This document shows, piece by piece, positions 43,292-51,834 of a DNA stretch of 59,256 bases. Source of the DNA: Streptomyces sp. ISL-98 (GTDB lineage: Bacteria > Actinomycetota > Actinomycetes > Streptomycetales > Streptomycetaceae). The notes beneath the pieces are model-generated. The model was not told where the DNA came from and made no database searches. It was given only the letters and a program-made list of their open reading frames with translations. The stretch is taken from NCBI RefSeq assembly GCF_018614055.1, contig NZ_JAGGPB010000028.1, positions 99,897 to 159,152 of the forward strand, in the 5' to 3' direction. Position numbers and translations under genes: made by a program. Within the stretch, counting starts at the first letter, position 1; the number at the start of each line of letters is the position of its first letter.

Positions 43292-43876
43292 ATGGATCCC
43301 GTATTCCTTACCACCGAGCGTCTGCTGCTGCGCCCTTTCGAGCCGGCCGACACCGACGCCGTCTTTCTGGCCTGCCAGGACTCCGAGATCCAGCGCTGGA
43401 CGACGATCCCCTCGCCGTACGAACTCGATCACGCCGACATGTTCGTCGCCCACATCGTGCCTGACGGCTGGCGTGACGACACCGTCTACAACTTCGCGGT
43501 GCTCACCCGCAGCGGCGGGGAGCTCGTGGCGGCGATGTCCGCGATCAGGCGCGGCGAGGGCAGAGCGGAGATCGGCTTCTGGGCGGCGAAGCCGCACCGC
43601 GGCCGCGGCTACGTCACGGAGGCGGCGGGGGCCGTCGCCCACTGGGCCTTCACCACGGCGGGCGTGGAACGCCTGGAGTGGCGGGCCGAGGTCGGCAACG
43701 GCGCGTCGCGCGCGGTGGCCGAGAAGACCGGCTTCGTGATCGAGGGCACGCAGCGCTCCGGCATCCTGAACAAGGGCGTCCGCCGCGACAGCTGGACCGG
43801 CGCGCTGCTGCCGTCCGACCTCGGACTGCCCGCCACGCATCAGTACCAGCCCGGCGAACCTGCCGACCGGGCGTGA
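43292..43876 (+). CDS. GNAT-family N-acetyltransferase (RimJ/RimL type)
   Basis: 194 residues from ATG 43292. The RimJ-like pattern is LTTERLLLRPFEPADTDAVF, EIGFWAAKPHRGRGYVTEAAGAVAHWAF (acetyl-CoA pyrophosphate loop RGRGY) and EWRAEVGNGASRAVAEKTGF. It would acetylate an N-terminus, amino acid or small amine; the substrate cannot be told. The start is chosen where the fold begins; the Shine-Dalgarno sequence is weak. Divergent from secA with 241 bases between. Confidence 0.9.
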   Translation: MDPVFLTTERLLLRPFEPADTDAVFLACQDSEIQRWTTIPSPYELDHADMFVAHIVPDGWRDDTVYNFAVLTRSGGELVAAMSAIRRGEGRAEIGFWAAKPHRGRGYVTEAAGAVAHWAFTTAGVERLEWRAEVGNGASRAVAEKTGFVIEGTQRSGILNKGVRRDSWTGALLPSDLGLPATHQYQPGEPADRA

Positions 43877-43897
43877 ATCCCGGCAGCTCAGGGCCTG

Positions 43898-43920
43898 TTG
43901 TCAGTGGCGGCACTTAGGCT
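43898..43920 (+). promoter_or_regulatory. Perfect RecA-NDp/PafBC-type promoter of the DNA glycosylase gene
   Basis: TTGTCAGTG, eight bases, TAGGCT, then six bases to ATG 43927. This matches TTGTCRGTG-N8-TAnnnT at every specified base, and the extended Streptomyces form TTGTCAGTGGC-N6-TAGgnT too. There is no Shine-Dalgarno sequence, so the message is probably leaderless. Confidence 0.85.
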
Positions 43921-43926
43921 GCGGAC

Positions 43927-45099
43927 ATGACCAGTCTGCTGCCGCCCACCAGCTCCCTGTCCGCCGACGAAGCCCGCAGGATCGCCCTGCGGGCCCAGGG
44001 ATTCCTGGGCGCCCCGGACCGCCGGGGCGGGGTCCGCGGCGTGCTGCGGCACTTGGGCGCGGTACAGCTCGACACCATTTCCGTACTGGCCCGCTCGCAC
44101 GAGCTGATTCCGTACGCCCGCCTCGGCGCTGTAGGCCGCAAAACGGTGGACGATGCCTACTGGACGGACAGCCACGCCTTCGAGTACTGGTCGCACGCCG
44201 CCTGCATCCTGCCCATCGAGGAGTGGCCGCACTTCGCCTTCCGCCGCCGCGCCTACCGCGACCGCCCGCACTGGCACCACGACCTCCCGGACGGCACGTA
44301 CGACGCGGTGATCAAGCAGCTGCGCGCCGAAGGCCCGCTGACCGCCACCGAGTTGGGCGGCGCGAAGAACGGCGGGGAGTGGTGGGACTGGTCGGCTTCG
44401 AAGGTGGCCGTCGAGCGGGCGCTGATGTACGGCGAGGTGGTCTGCACCCAGCGGCGCAGCTGGAAGCGGGTCTACGACCTGGCCGAGCGCGCGGTGCCCG
44501 ACGCCGTCTACCACGACGAGCTGGACGACACCGAGTGCCTGCGCCGCCTGGTCCGGCTGGCCGGGCAGTCCCTCGGCGTCGGCACCCGCGCCGATATCGC
44601 GGACTACCACCGGCTCAAGGGCGAGCAGGTCGACGCCGTGATCGCCGATTCAGGGCTGGTCCCGGTCGAGGTGGAGGGCTGGGCCAAGACGGCGTGGGCC
44701 GATCCCGAAGCGCTGGCAGCCGCACCGCGCGGCCGTCACCGCACGACGCTGCTGTCGCCCTTCGACTCGCTCATCTGGGACCGCCCGCGTACGGAGCGGA
44801 TCTTCGGCTTTACGCACCGCCTGGAGGCCTACGTCCCCAAACCGAAGCGGATACACGGGTACTTCGCGATGCCGCTGCTGGCGGGCGGGCGGCTGCTGGG
44901 CCGCGTCGACCCGGCGCGCGAGGGCAAGACTCTGGTGGCACGCCAGGTCTCGCTGGAGAGCCGGAAGGCGGTCCGTCCGATGGCGGAGGCGCTGGTCGAG
45001 GCGGCGGAGTGGGTCGGCTGCAGCAACGTACGACTGGAGCGTGTCGACGCCCCCGAGCTGCGCGAGCCTCTGACGGCCGAACTGGCCCGCCTCGGCTGA
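43927..45099 (+). CDS. YcaQ/AlkX-type winged-helix DNA glycosylase (HTH_42 family)
   Basis: 390 residues. The family pattern includes SADEARRIALRAQGF, LGAVQLDTISVLARSHELI, WSHAACILPIEEWPHFAFRR, LLSPFDSLIWDRPRTERIFGF and KRIHGYFAMPLLAGGRLLGRVDPAREG. Residues 47-49 are Q-L-D, matching the Gln-X-Asp catalytic motif of E. coli YcaQ (AlkX), which unhooks interstrand cross-links by base excision; the azinomycin-resistance enzyme AlkZ has Gln-X-Gln instead. Length is normal. The gene has a perfect DNA-damage-type promoter abutting the start codon, which agrees with a repair role. It is located between secA and the mtr block and is convergent with the response-regulator gene. Confidence 0.9.
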   Translation: MTSLLPPTSSLSADEARRIALRAQGFLGAPDRRGGVRGVLRHLGAVQLDTISVLARSHELIPYARLGAVGRKTVDDAYWTDSHAFEYWSHAACILPIEEWPHFAFRRRAYRDRPHWHHDLPDGTYDAVIKQLRAEGPLTATELGGAKNGGEWWDWSASKVAVERALMYGEVVCTQRRSWKRVYDLAERAVPDAVYHDELDDTECLRRLVRLAGQSLGVGTRADIADYHRLKGEQVDAVIADSGLVPVEVEGWAKTAWADPEALAAAPRGRHRTTLLSPFDSLIWDRPRTERIFGFTHRLEAYVPKPKRIHGYFAMPLLAGGRLLGRVDPAREGKTLVARQVSLESRKAVRPMAEALVEAAEWVGCSNVRLERVDAPELREPLTAELARLG

Positions 45100-45132
45100 G
45101 CCACCTCACCCGACCCGCTTACCCGACCGGCC

Positions 45133-45894
45133 TCATCTGATCTCGAGAATCTTCTCCCGCATCGCGTAGACCACGGCTTCCATCCTGGAGTGCAGCTGCA
45201 GCTTCTCCAGGATGTTCCGGACGTGGTTCTTCACGGTGTTCTCGGAGATGAACAACTCCTTGGCGATGTCACGGTTGTTCATCCCGGTCGCGACCAGCTT
45301 GAGGACCTCGAGCTCGCGCTCGGTCAAGCGCGGCGCGGGGACGAGTCTGCGCTCGTCGGTGCGCTGGATCATCGACTTGAACTCGGTGAGGAGCTTGGAC
45401 GCCATCGACGGGCTGATCTGCGACTGGCCGTCCGCCACGGCACGGATCGCGGTGGCCACCTCGTCGGTCGAGATCTCCTTGAGGAGATATCCCGTGGCGC
45501 CGGCCTTGATCGCGTCGTAGAGGTCCGCCTCCTCGTCGCTGATCGTCAGCATGATGATCTTCGCACTGGGCGCGACTTCCTTGATCGAGGTGCATGCCTC
45601 GATGCCCCCGCGCTTGGGCATTCGTACGTCCATCAGCACGATGTCGGGCAGCAGGTCGGCCGCCTTGTCCACCGCCTCTGCCCCGTCACCGGCCTCCCCG
45701 ACGACCTGGATGTCCTCTTCCTGCGCGAGAACGATTTCAAGCCCCCGGCGGAAAAGCGCGTGATCGTCGACGACGAGCACCCGGATGGGCTCCTTGCGCG
45801 ACCCGCTGCCGTCCGTGCCGATACCGGCTACGCCGACACAGTCGGCGTCTTCCCCGTCGGTCTCGTCGTGCACCGGCCCGAAGCTGTCCGCCAT
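45133..45894 (-). CDS. Orphan NarL/LuxR-type response regulator
   Basis: 253 residues from ATG 45894 (GGGGAGG upstream). An acidic, Gly-rich N-terminal extension of about 35 residues precedes the receiver domain (VVDDH, phospho-acceptor Asp89 in VLMDVRMPK, Thr in MLTISD, Lys in YLLKE). The C-terminal LuxR helix-turn-helix is LTERELEVLKLVATGMNNRDIAKELFISENTVKNHVRNILEKLQL. No histidine kinase gene is adjacent; the mtrB kinase four genes away belongs to an OmpR-type partner. Signal and targets are unknown. Confidence 0.93.
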   Translation of the reverse strand: MADSFGPVHDETDGEDADCVGVAGIGTDGSGSRKEPIRVLVVDDHALFRRGLEIVLAQEEDIQVVGEAGDGAEAVDKAADLLPDIVLMDVRMPKRGGIEACTSIKEVAPSAKIIMLTISDEEADLYDAIKAGATGYLLKEISTDEVATAIRAVADGQSQISPSMASKLLTEFKSMIQRTDERRLVPAPRLTERELEVLKLVATGMNNRDIAKELFISENTVKNHVRNILEKLQLHSRMEAVVYAMREKILEIR

Positions 45895-46027
45895 CGTTCC
45901 TCCCCCTGAAGGCCGTGGCCCTAAATTCATGAGCTGTGCCAACCCCAGTCCGTAGAGCACCGATTGGCCTGCGACGCCATGATTTCATGCCCCGACGGCA
46001 GAGCGGTGACCTTCTGGTCGCACGATG

Positions 46028-46063
46028 GTGCCCCTGGGGGCGCACAGGCGCTCCAGGGGCACC
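46028..46063 (-). terminator. Terminator hairpin after hpf
   Basis: GGTGCCCCTGG pairs with CCAGGGGCACC, with an inner GCGC/GCGC stem, about 50 bases after the hpf stop on the minus strand. No T run. Confidence 0.6.
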
Positions 46064-46115
46064 ACGACAAGTGGTACGGCGCGCTGGCCACGTTTGTTCA
46101 GCGCGTCCGGCGGGA

Positions 46116-46805
46116 TCACCCGCCGAGTGCACCGCCCGCGCCGCCCACCTCTGACTCGGCGAGGGGGTCGGTCGTCAGGTGGATGACACCGTAGTCATAA
46201 GCGTGCCGCCGGTAGACGACACTGGGCTCCTTCGTCTCGGCGTCGACGAAGAGGTAGAAGTCGTGCCCGACGAGCTCCATCTCGTAGAGCGCCTGGTCGA
46301 GCGACATCGGTGCTGCGACGTGCGTCTTCTCGCGGACCACCAGCGGTCCCTCGCCCTGCACTTCGAGCGATCCGATCCTGGTGGTGGGGATGGTTGCGGG
46401 CGCCTCCTCGGCGACGAGCTGGCCGTTCCCGTTGAGGGGGGCCGCGCCCGGCACCGTCGCACCGACCGCGGCGGCCGGCAGGCGGCCGTTGCCACGGCGG
46501 GTGTGGCGCTTGTCGTGCTGCTTGCGCATCCGCGCCTCCAGCTTGCCCGTAGCCAGGTCCAGCGCTGCGTACGGGTCGCCGGCCGACGCCTCGGCCCGGA
46601 TCACCGGGCCACGGGAGTGAAGCGTGATCTCCACACGGTCGGAACGGTCGGCCTGCCGCGGGTTGGGCTCCTTGGACACCTCGACGTCCAGGCTGATCAC
46701 CTTGCCGTCGATCTTCTGGATCTTTTCCAGGTTCAGCTTCTCGGCCACGTGCTTGCGGAACCTCTCGGGCACCTCGGTCTTGCGGCCCTTGACGACGATG
46801 TCCAC
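46116..46805 (-). CDS. hpf: Long-form ribosome hibernation promoting factor
   Basis: 229 residues from GTG 46805 (ACGGAG upstream). The N-terminal S30AE domain (VDIVVKGRKTEVPERFRKHVAEKLNLEKI..., DPYAALDLATGKLEARMRKQHDKRH) binds the 30S decoding region. A linker follows, then the C-terminal dimerisation domain (about 170-220, MSLDQALYEMELVGHDFYLFVDAETKEPSVVYRRHAYDYGVIHL) that brings two ribosomes together as 100S particles. The reading frame is open further upstream, but homologues start here. Its leader contains a small reading frame with a very strong Shine-Dalgarno sequence and a hairpin, suggesting post-transcriptional control. Confidence 0.94.
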   Translation of the reverse strand: MDIVVKGRKTEVPERFRKHVAEKLNLEKIQKIDGKVISLDVEVSKEPNPRQADRSDRVEITLHSRGPVIRAEASAGDPYAALDLATGKLEARMRKQHDKRHTRRGNGRLPAAAVGATVPGAAPLNGNGQLVAEEAPATIPTTRIGSLEVQGEGPLVVREKTHVAAPMSLDQALYEMELVGHDFYLFVDAETKEPSVVYRRHAYDYGVIHLTTDPLAESEVGGAGGALGG

Positions 46806-46834
46806 GCAGAACTCCGTTCCCGGATCACTCCGCT

Positions 46835-46906
46835 TCAGCGGCGGAGCATCTCCCTCTTGCACCAGGTTCCAGTGAGCACCGGAACCTCGGACTTGGCGAC
46901 TTTCAC
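46835..46906 (-). CDS. Putative 23-residue leader peptide upstream of hpf
   Basis: GTG 46906 is preceded at good distance by GGGGAGGAGGAG, the strongest Shine-Dalgarno-like run in this region. The frame starts VKVAKSEVPVLTG, ends KREMLRR and stops with TGA at 46835, 29 bases before the hpf start and in a different frame from hpf. It is too short for homology evidence. It may be a translated leader that tunes hpf translation, or a true microprotein. The strength of the ribosome-binding site is the main argument. Confidence 0.5.
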   Translation of the reverse strand: MKVAKSEVPVLTGTWCKREMLRR

Positions 46907-46944
46907 CTCCTCCTCCCCAGTCGACAAGATCCCCACCCCATCGA

Positions 46945-46971
46945 CTTCGGGCTGAAGGGAAAAGCCCGAAG
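46945..46971 (-). other. Hairpin in the hpf leader
   Basis: CTTCGGGCT and AGCCCGAAG form a 9-bp stem with a nine-base loop, about 40 bases upstream of the leader-peptide start. It may be a terminator for comF read-through or a regulatory stem; no T run follows. The rest of 46972-47120 shows no gene. Confidence 0.6.
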
Positions 46972-47120
46972 CACAGCCGTCCAATAAGTGAGGCACAGGG
47001 TCTGCCTTTCCTCACAACCGAACATAGCTCGCCCGGACGCTTGTCGGCACCCGCTACCGGCACGTACCTCCGTTCAGGTGCTTTTCCCGTCTTACCATCA
47101 GCAACGATTCAAGTTCCAGG

Positions 47121-47867
47121 TCAGTTCCGGTTTATTTCGAACGCCGACGAAGGCGCCGCGACAACAGCCGCGCTCAGCTGTCCGAATCCGTGAAACAGCC
47201 GTTCGCCGGTGGCACGCAGTGCACGAGACGCCTCGACAAGGGAAGCGCCTGTCGTCATGAGATCGTCCACCAGCACCACCCTGCCACCCTCCAGCAGCCG
47301 ACGGCCTCCAGGCGCGACCTCCAGAGCCCCGGCCAGATTCGCCAGCCGCTCACGGGCACCCAGGCCCGACTGGTCGATCACCGCACGCCGCTGCCGCAGC
47401 ACAGCGAGCACCCGCGCTGAAACCCCGGCGCGGCGCAGTTCCCCCGAAGCGGCGAGCGCGATGCGGCGCCCGGCATCGTGCCCACGTGCCCTTACTGCCC
47501 GCCTGGCGGACGGTACGGGCACGAGCAGCACTGGTTGCGACAACTCCACCGCCTGAGCTCCCGAGGCCGCCACAGAGCCCCTGACGGCCCCCGCCAGCGC
47601 CGTACCGAGCGACCCGGCCAGCCCCAGTGCGCCCCGCTCCTTGTGTGCGAGCAGCACGGCCCGTACGGCGTCCTCGTACGGCGCGGCGGCATGGACCGCC
47701 GGCAGCCCCGGCGGCTCGGGACAGGGCCGCACACGGCGCGGCCGCACCCCGTACAACGCCTGCCCGCATTCAGTACACAAAGCCGTGCGCGGCCTGCCAC
47801 AGCCACCGCACGCCACCGGCAGCACCAGACCGGCGAATTCCCTCCACCACCCCCGCATGGCATCCAC
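47121..47867 (-). CDS. ComF-family phosphoribosyltransferase-like protein
   Basis: 248 residues (ATG 47858 is an alternative start). An N-terminal zinc ribbon with two CxxC pairs (CGGC...CTEC) is followed by a type I phosphoribosyltransferase fold with the PRPP loop VVLVDDLMTTGAS. ComF proteins work with the DNA-uptake helicase in competent bacteria; in Streptomyces the role is unclear. The gene follows lpqB by 47 bases on the same strand, as in mycobacteria, so it probably belongs to the mtnA-mtrAB-lpqB transcript. Confidence 0.9.
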   Translation of the reverse strand: MDAMRGWWREFAGLVLPVACGGCGRPRTALCTECGQALYGVRPRRVRPCPEPPGLPAVHAAAPYEDAVRAVLLAHKERGALGLAGSLGTALAGAVRGSVAASGAQAVELSQPVLLVPVPSARRAVRARGHDAGRRIALAASGELRRAGVSARVLAVLRQRRAVIDQSGLGARERLANLAGALEVAPGGRRLLEGGRVVLVDDLMTTGASLVEASRALRATGERLFHGFGQLSAAVVAAPSSAFEINRN

Positions 47868-47914
47868 TCTGCCAAGCCGGGCACGCCCCAGCCACCCCTG
47901 TGGAAAACTCCCCG

Positions 47915-49798
47915 CTAGCCCGGATAGACCGGCGACGAGCCCTTACTCGCGACGGTCTTCCAATTGGCACCGGGTGGCAGCCGCACAATGCCGTCCTCCA
48001 GCGAATGCGCCAGCAGCGGCAGCCGGTCGTCGTCCGCCGACGCGACCGTCGTGACCCGGTTCGCACCCGGCACCGACTGGGCGTCCGACGTCGAACCGTC
48101 CGTCTGCAGATAGCGCAGCTGCTGTACGCCGCCGGACTCGCGCCCGACCACCACCAGACGGCTTCGGCCCGCCCAGGACACGGCCGTCACTTCTTCCATC
48201 TGCGGAGCGATGGGCCGCAGATCGACGACGGACACCTCCGGGCTGTCGTCCGGGCCGTGCCGCTCGATGCGGCCGAGCTTCAGGGTCGTCCGGCCGTCCT
48301 CCGTCACCAGCAGCGCGATCCGTACGCCGTCCGCCGACACCTTCAGGGCTTCGATCCGCGCGCCGTCGAGGCCGTCGACGACCCCGACCTCCTCGGGGTC
48401 GCCTTCGCCGCCCGACAGCCTCAGCAGCCTCGGCTGACGGGGATCCCGGTCGGCCACCCACAGGTCACCCCTGCCGTCCCAGCTCGGCGCCGAAAGCCGG
48501 TCCTCCTGCAGCTTGGCGGCGCTGGTCAGCACCGGCTTCTCCGGCTCACTGTCCGACACGATCGATGCCACATACAGTGACCGTGCGTCCTTCGAGACCC
48601 CCGCGGCCCGCCGCTCGTCGCGCGCCACGCCGACCGTGCCGAGCAGCCGCTCGCCGTCGCCGAGCGGGCCGGGCACCGGCTCGGCCTCGTCGTCGCTGCC
48701 GGTGTTCTCGGCGCTTCCCACCATCCGTACGAGACGGTGCTTCGTGTCGAGGAAGTACTGGTAGTCGGGGCTCCCGGAAGCACGTTCCGGAGCGAAGTCC
48801 TCCGCCTGGTCCCCGCCGAGCACGCACAGCGTCGAGTTGTCCGACCGCTGCAGTTCGACCTGACCGACCCGGTACGACGTCAGGTCCCGCAGAGTGAAGA
48901 GCAGTTGGGCCGCCATCTCCCTGCACCGCTTCTGACCGACGTTGGACGCCTTCCCGTTGAGCGGCACCTTCAGCGCATTGCGGTCGTCGAACACCAGCGA
49001 CTTGGTGCCCTCCTTCAGCTTCAGCGCCGTACCCGTGGGGAAGCTCGAACCGACCACCGGTTTCAGCCAGTTGGTCGGCCCGCTCAGCAGCGCCTCGACC
49101 GTCTGCGTCACCGGGTCCATCTGTGTCTGCGGGTCCATGCGCTTGCGCACATAGACGGGGTCGGCGACCAGCCACGGGTGGGCACCGGTCCGCTCCGACG
49201 ACGTACCGGAAGCGAAGTAGTACTTGTTCACGCGGGTATAGATGCGCTCGAAGTCCGACTCGCCGAGCACCAGGCCGGGCGGCAGGCCGTCGATGCGCCA
49301 CTCCTGCCCGTCAGGACCGTTCTGCCTGGTGAGATGAATCGTCTCGCGGTACGGCTGCTTGACCGGCTGGTACGCGCGCTGCCCGTTCACCTCGGCGATC
49401 TTCGTGCCGGTCAGCGCGTACGTGTACGCCCCGCCCTCCCGGTCATTGGAACGGTCGGCCTGGGGCACTGGACCGTTGTCCAGCACAGTGACCTGGCGGG
49501 GGTCCCACTTCTGGGAAACCTTTTTCGTCAGGTACTTACGGGCCGTGGCGAACTGGGGGTCGTCACCCGTCATCGCCTCCAGGAAACCCTCGACGATCTC
49601 GTTGGGCTGCGCCCCGTCGCGCGGCGCCATCCCGTACACCCGTACCTGCGAGTCACCGCGCGGAGACGCGTCCACGGCCTCCACATCGCCGCTGTCGGGC
49701 ATGGACGCACAGCCCGCCAGCAGCAGACCGCTGCACCCCAGCAGCACAGGAGTCCGGCGCAGGCGCCGCCGTCGACCGCGACGTAGCTCAGCGCCCAC
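47915..49798 (-). CDS. lpqB: Lipoprotein LpqB, accessory of the MtrAB system
   Basis: 627 residues from GTG 49798 (GGAAGGA upstream), overlapping the mtrB stop by 11 bases. The signal peptide has a lipobox (LLLAGC, Cys30). A GerMN-type domain (about 180-320) and a C-terminal beta-propeller-like region follow. In mycobacteria LpqB interacts with the extracytoplasmic part of MtrB and modulates signalling. A longer in-frame upstream extension would remove the signal peptide from the N-terminus and is rejected. Confidence 0.95.
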   Translation of the reverse strand: MGAELRRGRRRRLRRTPVLLGCSGLLLAGCASMPDSGDVEAVDASPRGDSQVRVYGMAPRDGAQPNEIVEGFLEAMTGDDPQFATARKYLTKKVSQKWDPRQVTVLDNGPVPQADRSNDREGGAYTYALTGTKIAEVNGQRAYQPVKQPYRETIHLTRQNGPDGQEWRIDGLPPGLVLGESDFERIYTRVNKYYFASGTSSERTGAHPWLVADPVYVRKRMDPQTQMDPVTQTVEALLSGPTNWLKPVVGSSFPTGTALKLKEGTKSLVFDDRNALKVPLNGKASNVGQKRCREMAAQLLFTLRDLTSYRVGQVELQRSDNSTLCVLGGDQAEDFAPERASGSPDYQYFLDTKHRLVRMVGSAENTGSDDEAEPVPGPLGDGERLLGTVGVARDERRAAGVSKDARSLYVASIVSDSEPEKPVLTSAAKLQEDRLSAPSWDGRGDLWVADRDPRQPRLLRLSGGEGDPEEVGVVDGLDGARIEALKVSADGVRIALLVTEDGRTTLKLGRIERHGPDDSPEVSVVDLRPIAPQMEEVTAVSWAGRSRLVVVGRESGGVQQLRYLQTDGSTSDAQSVPGANRVTTVASADDDRLPLLAHSLEDGIVRLPPGANWKTVASKGSSPVYPG

Positions 49799-51833
49799 GG
49801 GTGATGTCCTTCCGCTCCGGATCCTGCGGTACCTGCGTTGCGTGCGCTGTCTGAGTGGCGTGCGCTGCGTGCGCGGACCCGTCGCTGTCGCCCGCAGGAC
49901 GTGCGACCACCCGGGCCCCGCTGCCCGGCAGCGCCGTCGGATCCGCCGCTGCCCGTGGCGCAGCACGCGGTGCTACCGGCAGCGGCGACCGGTCGACCCG
50001 GGGCTGGGAAGGCACAGTGGCGAGGCGATTCGCACCGCTGCCCTGCCTTTCGGCGCCGCCCGCCTCGTCCGCAGCGGCACGCTCCCGCCTGCGCCGCGAG
50101 TCCTCGGGCTCCAGCGGAATCGGTGAGCCGCGCAGCGACTCGTCCGCCGTACGCGGCAGGGTCAGCCTGAACTGCGAGCCGCCGCCCGGCTCGCCCCATG
50201 CCTGCAGCCAGCCGCCGTGCAGCCGCGCGTCCTCGACGGCGATCGACAGGCCGAGGCCGGTACCGCCGGTGGTACGCGCACGGGCCGGGTCGGCCCGCCA
50301 GAATCGGTTGAACACCCGGGTCGCCTCCCCCGGCTTCAGGCCCACGCCGTAGTCGCGCACCGCGACGGCGACGGCCCCGCCGGCCGTGGCCAGCCGGACC
50401 ACCACGTCGCGGCCCTCGCCGTGCTCGACGGCATTGACGACGAGGTTGCGCAGTACGCGCTCCACTCGCCGGGCGTCGGCCTCGGCGACGACGGGCTGTT
50501 CGTCGCCCGCCACCCGTATCCGGGTCCCCTTGCGCTCCGCCAGCGGCTCGGCGCCCTCGATGACGCGGCGTACGACCTCACGCAGGTCTATCGGCTCGGC
50601 CTCCAGGGCCGCCGCCCCCGCGTCGAAGCGGCTGATCTCGAGGAGATCGGCCAGCAGCGACTCGAAGCGGTCGAGCTGGCCGGCGAGCAGCTCCGCGGAA
50701 CGCGCGGTCACCGGGTCGAAGTCACTGCGTGCCTCATGGATGACATCGGCGGCCATCCGTACGGTCGTCAGCGGTGTGCGCAGCTCGTGCGACACGTCCG
50801 AGACGAAGCGCCGCTGCAGCCGGGACAGCTCCTCGAGCTGCTGGATCTTGACCTGGAGGTTCTGCGCCATCTTGTTGAAGGCCTCGCCGAGCCTGGCGAT
50901 GTCGTCCTCGCCGGTGACCTTCATGCGTTCCTGGAGGCGCCCGGCGGACAACCGCTCGGCGACCCCCGCCGCCATCCGTACGGGCGTGACGACCTGCCGC
51001 ACCACCAGCCAGGCGATGCCTCCGAACAGGACGACCACGAAGACTCCCGCGGTGGCGAGCGTGGTCTTGACGAGGGTGAGCGACTCCTCCTCCTGCGTCA
51101 GCGGGAAGAGGTAATAGAGCTGGTACGGCTGGCCGCTGTTGTCGTTCAGCTGCTTGCCGATGACGAGCCCCGGCTCGGGTTCCTGCGCGTCGGTGTACTT
51201 GATCTGGACAAAGGCCTTGTACGCCTTGCCCGTGCCTTCGTCGATCGAGTCCCGCAGCTTCTGGGGCACGCTCGCGCTCTGATTCACGCCACCGGACGCA
51301 CGGGGACCGCGATTGCTCGCGCTCTCGTCGTCCGAGTTCGCACTCAGTGCCACCACGTGGAACGCCTGCCGCCCGCCACTGGCGAGCTGCTCGACCAGAT
51401 CGGTCCTCCAGTTGGTGGAGTTCCGCGCGGCGGCCCTGGCCTCCGCGCTGCCGCTGCCACCCGTTCCCGCGACGGTACGGGCCTTCTCCTCCGCCACGTC
51501 GAACCCGCCGGCCGCCTGGCTCTGGGCAGCTTCCTGCTTCGCGTCGAGGAGGCCATTGCGTACCTGCCACATGACGACGAAGCCGAGCAGCAGCACCACT
51601 CCGAGCGACATCAGCAGGGAGCCCACGACCACGCGCAGCTGGATGTTCCGCCGCCACAGCCGCATGGACGGCAGCAGCGGTGTGCGCACCCAGCGCGCGA
51701 AAAGCCGCAGCGCGAGGCTGCCCTGCAGGAAACGCCGGATCCTGGACGCGGACGTCCTTCGCTGATGACCGTCAGCCCGCTCCGTACGGACTCCCGGCTC
51801 CCCGGGCATCGGAGCAGCGCTGCTTCGGGTCAT
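49788..51833 (-). CDS. mtrB: Sensor histidine kinase MtrB
   Basis: 681 residues from ATG 51833, one base after the mtrA stop. Two membrane helices flank a large extracytoplasmic sensor (about 75-255), followed by HAMP, HisKA with RFVSDVSHELRTPLT (phospho-acceptor His) and HATPase with NAVEHG, DYGVGL and GTGLGLSIA. The C-terminal tail is long and Ala/Pro/Arg-rich. It phosphorylates MtrA, which in Streptomyces controls development, chromosome and wall genes. Overlap with lpqB and contact with mtrA show a single operon. Confidence 0.97.
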   Translation of the reverse strand: MTRSSAAPMPGEPGVRTERADGHQRRTSASRIRRFLQGSLALRLFARWVRTPLLPSMRLWRRNIQLRVVVGSLLMSLGVVLLLGFVVMWQVRNGLLDAKQEAAQSQAAGGFDVAEEKARTVAGTGGSGSAEARAAARNSTNWRTDLVEQLASGGRQAFHVVALSANSDDESASNRGPRASGGVNQSASVPQKLRDSIDEGTGKAYKAFVQIKYTDAQEPEPGLVIGKQLNDNSGQPYQLYYLFPLTQEEESLTLVKTTLATAGVFVVVLFGGIAWLVVRQVVTPVRMAAGVAERLSAGRLQERMKVTGEDDIARLGEAFNKMAQNLQVKIQQLEELSRLQRRFVSDVSHELRTPLTTVRMAADVIHEARSDFDPVTARSAELLAGQLDRFESLLADLLEISRFDAGAAALEAEPIDLREVVRRVIEGAEPLAERKGTRIRVAGDEQPVVAEADARRVERVLRNLVVNAVEHGEGRDVVVRLATAGGAVAVAVRDYGVGLKPGEATRVFNRFWRADPARARTTGGTGLGLSIAVEDARLHGGWLQAWGEPGGGSQFRLTLPRTADESLRGSPIPLEPEDSRRRRERAAADEAGGAERQGSGANRLATVPSQPRVDRSPLPVAPRAAPRAAADPTALPGSGARVVARPAGDSDGSAHAAHATQTAHATQVPQDPERKDITRGR

Positions 51834-51834
51834 G

